Source of the DNA: Venturia oleaginea
Lineage: Eukaryota > Ascomycota > Dothideomycetes > Venturiales > Venturiaceae
Length of the DNA stretch: 64,000 nt
Direction of reading: 5' to 3'
Assembly (NCBI GenBank): GCA_013176395.1
Contig: JABMLP010000012.1
Span: 1,178,001-1,242,000 of the forward strand
This document shows, one piece after another, positions 57,883 through 64,000 of the stretch. Within the stretch, counting starts at the first letter, position 1. The number at the start of each line of letters is the position of its first letter. The notes beneath the pieces are model-generated. The model was not told the origin of the DNA. It saw only the letters and a program-made list of their open reading frames with translations, and searched no databases. The translations under genes were made by a program, and so were the position numbers.

Positions 57883-58888
57883 ATCTGCTGTTATTCTGAA
57901 CGGTCTTGAAATGTCGAGATGTATCAAATGGTATGCGGATGTGATGGTATTGAAGATGAGATACACTTACAGCACCGGCGGGACCATAGTCTTAAGTATA
58001 CGACAGATTCAACATACCCAGCATCAAATCCGATGGCTTAACCCATAAGACAATGCTGTAAAAGGTGGTTGACAAGATCTGAGTGTGTGAATTGAAAAGA
58101 TGGCAGAGAGGTTGTGAATGCAGGCCACTGGAATTCTTTGCGTGTATCTCCACACGAATATTACTTGTGTTCTCCAACCACACCCTCCTCTTCCCACGAA
58201 CGATGCCCAATTGGTAAATTAGAAGTGCTTGGATGCTGGGAAATCGTAGAGCTGAGAACAGTGTTGGCTGCTTACCGGCCATACTAGGAGGAATCGCTGA
58301 TGAGGCAGGACTTTGGGCTTCGAATTGTGAACTGTGCTCCCAGGTCAGCAGAGAGGCGCTCAAAGGAAAAGCTAGCCGCTCCACAGTCCAGCCATGAAAT
58401 TGGTTCATCGGACAATGGCGAACGTAGGGAGCACCGTCCATGATTAGCATCCTTCGGCATTTGCGAGATGGCACCAGCTGCAAAGACAGACTCGATGGCT
58501 GGGGTATTTATTGGGATAGGAGGCGCATAGAGTCTGTGGCGCAATTCCAATCATGTGGCTGTGATCGCTGGTACTCGCCGCGGTCTCACAACCTACAGGG
58601 AGCTTTCCCAATGCGGAAGTGCTATGCTAACTCTATAATCCCACCTCCCTGAGCTTCGGATTCCTAGACAGTAACAAATCAGATCCATCGCCCGCCCAGC
58701 ACGTCAGAACGAAGGAATCAGTAGGCGCAGGACAAAAGTCCGGGCTAAGAATTCCAAACATAGAATTGCGACACCTATTTTACAAGTAGGTAAATGATTC
58801 TATGTACACATCATGCATCCGTACTCCTGATAGCGCGCGGTAGAGAAGAGATGAAATACCAGCATGCTATGCTCCAGCCTCCACAAAC
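57883..58888. other. intergenic, 1.0 kb
   Basis: Promoter of the GH64-like gene plus 3' flank of YTA12 (both minus). Antisense frames of 88-163 codons lack any recognisable features. Confidence 0.45.
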
Positions 58889-61669
58889 TTACACGAAGAA
58901 TCTCTTCATCACGGCTGGTGCAGGCGGACTAACACCACCCTGCGGCGGGCCATCCCCAGAGCCCGGCTGCAAATGCTCAGGTAACCCTTGTCCGCCGGGA
59001 ATCTGTCCCGGGCCGCCAACATCAGGTTTGTCGCCTACTGCTCCACCAAAGTACTTGTCGAAGTCGCCCTTGTCCTCAAACGGTCTCTTACCAAGTAATC
59101 TGATCATATCTTCTCTTCCGAGAACCTCCTTCGACAAAAGTTCTTCAGCAACAAGGCCAACCTCATGCTTCTTCTCGAGCAGTAGCTCGTGGCATTGCTT
59201 GTAAGCTTCATCAACTATGCGTTTTACTTCCATGTCGATAGTTCGTGCCGTTTCTTCCGAGAAGGGTTTATGCATTTGTTGTTGCGTGTCGTCTTCATAG
59301 GAAATGTAGCCGACTTTTCTCGACATACCGAATCTCGTTACCATGGCTGTGGCGAGTTGTGTAACTTTCTTGAAATCGTCCGATGCACCAGATGTGACGG
59401 TGTCAAAGTGTAGTTCTTCAGAGACACGACCGCCAAGGGTCATGGCCATGCGATCCATGAGCTGGTTGACGTTCATAAGATAGGTGTCGCCTGATGGAAG
59501 GTATTGGGCATATCCGAGTGCACCCTGGCCACGGGGAATAATGGAGACCTTGAGAAGTGGATCGGCATATTTGAAATACCAACCACAGATAGCGTGCCCG
59601 GCTTCATGGTATGCAACAACCTTCTTCTCTTCGGGCTGTAGGACAAGTGATTTCTTCTCAAGACCACCAATGACTCGCTCGATAGCTTGCTCAAAATGCT
59701 TCAGCACGACGCTATCTGCATGGAAACGTGCAGCTAAATTTAGGTTAGCAAGATCTTTGAAAATTCGCAAGCATTCAGACTTACCAACGAGAGCAGCCTC
59801 GTTAACGACGTTGGCAATGTCAGCACCCGAGAAGCCAGGCGTCAGAGCAGCAAGTCGTCCCTTCAATTGATCAATATCCTCACTCGTGGTGATGCCCTTC
59901 AAATGAACAGCAAAAATCTGTTTCCTTCCGTCCATTGTCGGCTTGTCTATAGCAATATGTCTGTCGAATCGTCCAGGTCTTAGCAAAGCCTTGTCCAGAA
60001 TATCCGGTCTGTTGGTACCCGCAATAACCACAACCTGTTCCGTAGTGTTGAAACCATCCATTTCAGTCAAGATTTGGTTAAGTGTGCTTTCCCGTTCATC
60101 ATTTCCACCGCCAAAGTTGTTCTTTGATCTCGATTTTCCAATGGCATCGATTTCATCGATGAAAATGATGCAAGGCGTATTCTTCCTCGCAGTGGCGAAC
60201 AGATCGCGCACACGGGAGGGACCAACACCAACAAACATTTCCACAAATTCAGAACCACTCACACTAAAAAACGGAACACCCGACTCGCCAGCCGTTGCTT
60301 TGGCTAGTAGCGTCTTACCGGTACCAGGTGGCCCAGAAAGAATGGCTCCGCGAGGAATCTTCGCACCAAGCTTTTGGTATACACCAGGATCCTTCAAGAA
60401 ACTGACAAACTCCATGATCTCAAGCTTGGCTTCGTCCATTCCTGCCACGTCGGCAAACTTGACCTTGACCTTATCCTCGTGGTTGAACCGTTTGGCCTTG
60501 CTCTTGCCCATTCCGAAAACGCCACTTGATCCTCCACCAGCGCCTCCTGCCCTCTTCGAAATCCAAATAATAGCTCCAATGAACAGCAGTGTTGGCCCGA
60601 AGGAAAAGAGAGTGGCTAACCATGGTACATCGTCCGTGTATGCGACTGGTATCCTCTCTGAAGATGGAATCTGCAACTCGCTCTGTGCGTCTTCCAATTT
60701 TCTTTCGAAGGCTTCAACAGAGCCGAGGGTAAAGTAATAGTAGAAGTTTGCGTGTACGGCTGGCGAATCTGGGTACATGGCAGCAACGGCTTCTCTGTGC
60801 AGATAAACCTTTGCGCGCGAACCATTCACGACCGTGACCTTCTCAACCAAACCCTTATCCAAGAATGTGTTCCTGAACTCCTGCCATGTAATTTCGCGCG
60901 AGTTTTCGGAGGGCATAATTATGCGGTAGGTTAGATAAGCTGCGAAGGTGGATACGAGGATTGTGTTTACGTCCAATTTGACATCGAACTGTCCGTCTGG
61001 GCCGTTCCTCTTCTTGCCACTAGATTCGAAATCGATCTTCGGTTTGCTCTTTTCTCTCTCTTCACCCTGTTCTGACTTAGACTTTGACCCGTCCTTGTCT
61101 GGGTCTGCAATTGGCGATCCCGAAGCAGCCCGTCGCGCCATAGTCGTTGTCATCCGAACCAACCTGGCAGCTGTACTCAAATCAAGGGCGCCTCCCGAGT
61201 TGAGCTTGTCCATTATTTCTCTCAGCTCTGACGGTATGCCTTCTTTCTTGACATGCGCGAACGCCTTTTTCATCTGGGTTGCCTGCGCATCGGGAAGACT
61301 CTTCCCTATATTCGCCAATAGTTCATCGAGGGCCTTCTCTTCCTCCGGCGTGAGCTTGGAGACTCCGGGTTTCTCCTCATCGTTTGGCTTTGCGCTCGCT
61401 CCTGAAGCGTTCACCTGTGATGAAGATTTGCCATCTGCCTCTGTTGCCTTCTTTGATGCTTTTTTGTCTACCTCTTTCTTATTTGTCTCATTCTCCTTGG
61501 GCTGCTCCGGCTCTTTCGGAGATCGGGTGGCATAGCTGCGTATTGATTGACGCGCATGTAAAGGTCGGGGAAAGAAAGCGGCTCGTTGTGGATGGCTGAT
61601 GACTCTAGATGGCGAAGCTATTGATTTCTGTAGGTGGGCGACATTGCCGGGGCGCAAGAAGCGTCTCAT
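58889..61669 (-). CDS. YTA12: mitochondrial m-AAA protease subunit (Yta12/Rca1-like)
   Basis: Inner-membrane ATP-dependent zinc protease for protein quality control and processing. 909 aa from exons 61669-59785 and 59733-58889. Intron 59734-59784 is 51 nt, in frame and without stops, but has canonical GTAAGT, gctaacc and TTAG signals and interrupts EAALV|AARFH, so it is spliced. The Arg/Ser-rich mitochondrial presequence is followed by a charged region, two membrane spans (about 235-251 and 353-371), Walker A GPPGTGKT (446-453), Walker B IIFIDEID (501-508), the SRH region ([19 protein letters not shown]) and the zinc site HEAGH (about 671-675 after splicing). The C terminus [19 protein letters not shown] and [11 protein letters not shown] favour Yta12 over Afg3, though both form the same complex. 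Confidence 0.92.
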   Translation of the reverse strand: MRRFLRPGNVAHLQKSIASPSRVISHPQRAAFFPRPLHARQSIRSYATRSPKEPEQPKENETNKKEVDKKASKKATEADGKSSSQVNASGASAKPNDEEKPGVSKLTPEEEKALDELLANIGKSLPDAQATQMKKAFAHVKKEGIPSELREIMDKLNSGGALDLSTAARLVRMTTTMARRAASGSPIADPDKDGSKSKSEQGEEREKSKPKIDFESSGKKRNGPDGQFDVKLDVNTILVSTFAAYLTYRIIMPSENSREITWQEFRNTFLDKGLVEKVTVVNGSRAKVYLHREAVAAMYPDSPAVHANFYYYFTLGSVEAFERKLEDAQSELQIPSSERIPVAYTDDVPWLATLFSFGPTLLFIGAIIWISKRAGGAGGGSSGVFGMGKSKAKRFNHEDKVKVKFADVAGMDEAKLEIMEFVSFLKDPGVYQKLGAKIPRGAILSGPPGTGKTLLAKATAGESGVPFFSVSGSEFVEMFVGVGPSRVRDLFATARKNTPCIIFIDEIDAIGKSRSKNNFGGGNDERESTLNQILTEMDGFNTTEQVVVIAGTNRPDILDKALLRPGRFDRHIAIDKPTMDGRKQIFAVHLKGITTSEDIDQLKGRLAALTPGFSGADIANVVNEAALVGKSECLRIFKDLANLNLAARFHADSVVLKHFEQAIERVIGGLEKKSLVLQPEEKKVVAYHEAGHAICGWYFKYADPLLKVSIIPRGQGALGYAQYLPSGDTYLMNVNQLMDRMAMTLGGRVSEELHFDTVTSGASDDFKKVTQLATAMVTRFGMSRKVGYISYEDDTQQQMHKPFSEETARTIDMEVKRIVDEAYKQCHELLLEKKHEVGLVAEELLSKEVLGREDMIRLLGKRPFEDKGDFDKYFGGAVGDKPDVGGPGQIPGGQGLPEHLQPGSGDGPPQGGVSPPAPAVMKRFFV
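59734..59784 (-). other. in-frame 51-nt intron of YTA12
   Basis: Length divisible by three with no stop codon; removal restores the conserved NEAALVAARFH sequence. Retention would insert 17 residues in the AAA lid region. Confidence 0.9.
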
Positions 61670-62494
61670 TGTATGTGTGGTGTGGTAGGGAAGTGCGAGG
61701 AGTTTGGGAGTACTATCGAGGCTTTCCCAGCATCGTCAGGCGGTATCTTTTGTCAATGCAGAAATGGATGCCACTGGTAGTGGCGGCGACTGTTCTCATG
61801 CGTAGACCTCCAGAGTCCAGGCTTGAGAGAGAGGGTCATAGAAATTGGGAGCATAGACCTCGATTATCGCCGCCGAAGAACGGACGAATTATTCATTATA
61901 GTTCTTGATCTCTATGACCCCCTTTGAACTATTTGGATCTTGAGTGACTTACACTGATAATTAAGTGCATAAGCACCGAGGAGAAATGCATTGTAGAATT
62001 ATCACGTGCCCCCTTCCGAATGCAGTAACCGAGTTTCGACCGAGGAGGGAGCCTTGAAGCATAATCTGAATTTTTGTATTTGGTGACCATCTTGTCTTTG
62101 TACTAGGATCACGCATATCAATCTCGCAGCAAATATAATCCTTGCGACTTCTGGGTAGATCTTCTCGGGTGCTTTGCATGATACTGAGGTGCTAGCAGGA
62201 AATGGTCATGAAACGCATAGATCTACTATCCTGCCCAATGCTGCTCTGCCTCTCTACCACGTCCCCTTACATTAAGAACAACTTCCAAAGGAATACCGCT
62301 CAATCCGCCGCGTATAAGAATATTCAAACCCGTCCTGACCCGTAGAATCCATTTACTCCCTGTGGTCCGCTGCGATCCTGCAACTCCAAACTGTCTATCC
62401 GACCCAGACCCTGACTCGCCGTCTTCTGAAAATCTCCCCGGGCACCTTGAAGTCTCTCACTTCTCCGTCGCTCGCCAATCACTATCGCTGCAAC
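61670..62494. other. intergenic / YTA12 promoter
   Basis: No coding frame supported. Confidence 0.5.
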
Positions 62495-64000
62495 CTACAA
62501 CAAGGAAATGATTGCCGCGATAACACAATAAGTGACGATTTTTCCTGTTGAGGCCCGCGAGTGTTTGAGACCCAGTACAAAATTGACCATTCCAATCGGG
62601 ATGACAAGCCGACCAATCCACAGGTGAAGGTAGGAGGGGATGGTACGGCGCTGGTATATCTTGTATGTAATGTGGTTATACCAGCCGATCGGTCCTTGGA
62701 GGAAGAGGACTGCAACGAGAACGAGTCCGAGAACGGGGTGGGTGTCTGAAATCTCGCCCTTTCCTGATGATTAGGCTGCAGTCTTCAGAAATTATGCAAT
62801 GCTGGAGGACTTACAAAAGAAGGATGCGTGGCAATGTAAACCCCTAGTCCCATAGAAACGATGTACCCAACATAACCGACGTCTTGCAGTATCCCATGGG
62901 CCCACAACAGACCCTTAAAACTGAGCAGACGGATCATGACGCCGCCGAATAGGAAGAGAATAGTAAACATGAAGCCCGCGAGGATGCCATGGATGGTGAT
63001 AAGGCTGCCCGTGCTTCCACCGCTTGTCCCTGACGTGGAGGTACTACCAGAAGTGCCGGTTACGGGCCCCGTTGTAGTCACAGAATCGGTAGTCATGCGC
63101 TTGACAATTGGCTCAGCAGTCAGACCTTGTGCAGCAAGCTCGCGAGCAGCAAGAAATGATCTCGCTTCAATGCTTCGCTTGCCCTTGTCGGCATCACCAG
63201 TATGATCAGGACGTTCGTGTCCTGTTTGCGTGGGTGCGGATGAGTCCGTTGCTGCTGATCCGGTGTTCGATGTTGATGGTGCACTGCTTTCCGTCGTTGA
63301 TGTTGAACAAGTCGCGGCACCTGTTGCCAATGAGCTGCATGCACTTGCTGCAGCACCACTGGATAGGAATGTATTGGTATCAGCGCCACCCTGAGCAGTT
63401 GAGTCGAACGTGACCGAGCCATAACCATGATTGCCATGCTAGGAAATACTAGCAGATTGACTGTCGGGCCCTGAGCAGTCGAGTCGAACGTGACCGAGCC
63501 ATAACCATGATTGCCATACTAGGAAATACTAGCAGATTGACTGTCGGTGTTAAGTTCGCTACCAGTCTTGTAGTCGGTGCTTGAAGAGGAGAAAGTCATG
63601 CTTTCATAACCACCCCAGGAATTACAGTTTGAGCCTGGTCCAATGATTAGCTTCGATTATTCGAGGTTTGACCATACGAGACACCTGAGCCAGCTAGAAG
63701 ACTAACTTGTGCAGCTGAGTTGAATGAGGGAGTATTATGTCCAGAGCTGAGACGAGGTGACAACGTTACATTTTGTCCATCGGCTGAGGTATAGATAACA
63801 AAGTAGTTGGCACCAGACATCTGTGTACCCTGGGCAAAAGAGATCTAGCTTTATAAGTCGTGGGACCTGTGACCTGCAGATAGATACCGCCAACGTTTGA
63901 CGAAACGGCTGTATCTGGTATCGACAACGAGGCGCATACTGAGGATGAGACGCATTGTGTCAATATAGCATAATTTGAGGAGACTGTCGAAGTGTTAGTG
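62495..64000 (-). pseudogene. DOMON / cytochrome b561 membrane oxidoreductase, 5'-partial and apparently disrupted
   Basis: Minus-strand gene running off the right edge. The sequence shows an N-terminal cellobiose-dehydrogenase-type DOMON domain (NYAILTQCVSSSVCASLSIP, GTQMSGANYFVIYTSADGQN, VTLSPRLSSGHNTPSF), a Ser/Thr-rich linker, and a cytochrome b561 domain with haem-type histidines (IHGILAGFMFTILF, LLWAHGILQDVGY, SDTHPVLGLVLV, YLHLWIGRLVIP). It ends at TAG 62495. A 3' intron 62759-62814 needs an AAAG acceptor to keep frame; another probable intron is 63638-63687 (GTGTCT...CCAG). Between 63391 and 63550 an 80-bp tandem duplication shifts the frame, and both copies carry TCC-TAG where an open codon is expected. 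The intact protein would be an extracellular electron-transfer membrane protein. Assembly artefact or an unrecognised intron could also explain the break. Confidence 0.6.
63391..63547. repeat. 80-bp tandem duplication inside the DOMON/b561 gene
   Basis: Two adjacent copies starting ctgagcag at 63391 and 63471; within the aligned part I see only two substitutions (t/c at the tenth base, g/a near the middle of the unit). The period of 80 is not divisible by three. Confidence 0.9.

Noticed and set aside
57992..58550. 163-codon and 88-codon minus frames between GH64-like and YTA12 genes
   Set aside because: Overlapping frames without conserved motifs or credible start context.

Overview
This is a gene-dense fungal nuclear window. 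Most coding genes are broken by short introns of 43-105 nt with GT(A/G)AGT-type donors and CTAAC/CTGAC-like branch points. The gene set (RVB1, BDF1, YTA12, ERG24, ATG27, SCS3/FIT, MNN10/11-type and DOCK homologues, GPI-anchored cupredoxin, DOMON-cytochrome b561) is typical of filamentous Ascomycota (Pezizomycotina). The style suggests Leotiomycetes, but that is inference. Splice sites were assigned by eye from reading frame plus family conservation.

Left part (0-21 kb): a serine-rich cupredoxin-like surface protein with a start-codon problem; a BRCT-like relic; a lineage-type hypothetical protein; a FIT-family lipid protein; a Rab5-type GTPase (minus); a single C2H2 zinc-finger protein (minus) preceded by a ~4 kb gene-poor region; a conserved hypothetical protein (minus); RVB1 (minus); and the BET bromodomain gene BDF1 (minus). 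BDF1 is divergent from a UTP12-domain (UTP5-like) ribosome-biogenesis gene.

Middle (23-41 kb): a 144-aa candidate secreted protein with a GC-AG intron; mannose-6-phosphate isomerase (minus), head-to-head with a GT34 mannosyltransferase-like gene (both mannan supply/assembly); a 97-aa cysteine-rich secreted protein; an AT-rich gene desert; and a 2,114-codon DOCK-type guanine nucleotide exchange factor (DCK1-like).

The most unusual part is 41.1-48.9 kb. It holds four related genes of a family I do not recognise (order + + - -). All are highly charged and apparently nuclear. They share a W-x2-LSL-x2-RLNLIE(G/S)L core, and a downstream RAH-x3-F motif; three have long acidic regions near the C terminus. 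One copy (A) is intact, two (B, D) carry a single frame break in the linker, and one (C) looks truncated and multiply broken. This is a local birth-and-decay family.

Right part (49-64 kb): ATG27 (minus), divergent from ERG24; a four-TM hypothetical protein; a GH64 beta-1,3-glucanase-like secreted protein with a glycosylation-rich decapeptide repeat; the mitochondrial m-AAA protease YTA12 (minus); and, running off the end, a DOMON/cytochrome b561 gene (minus) that appears disrupted by an 80-bp tandem duplication and in-frame stops.
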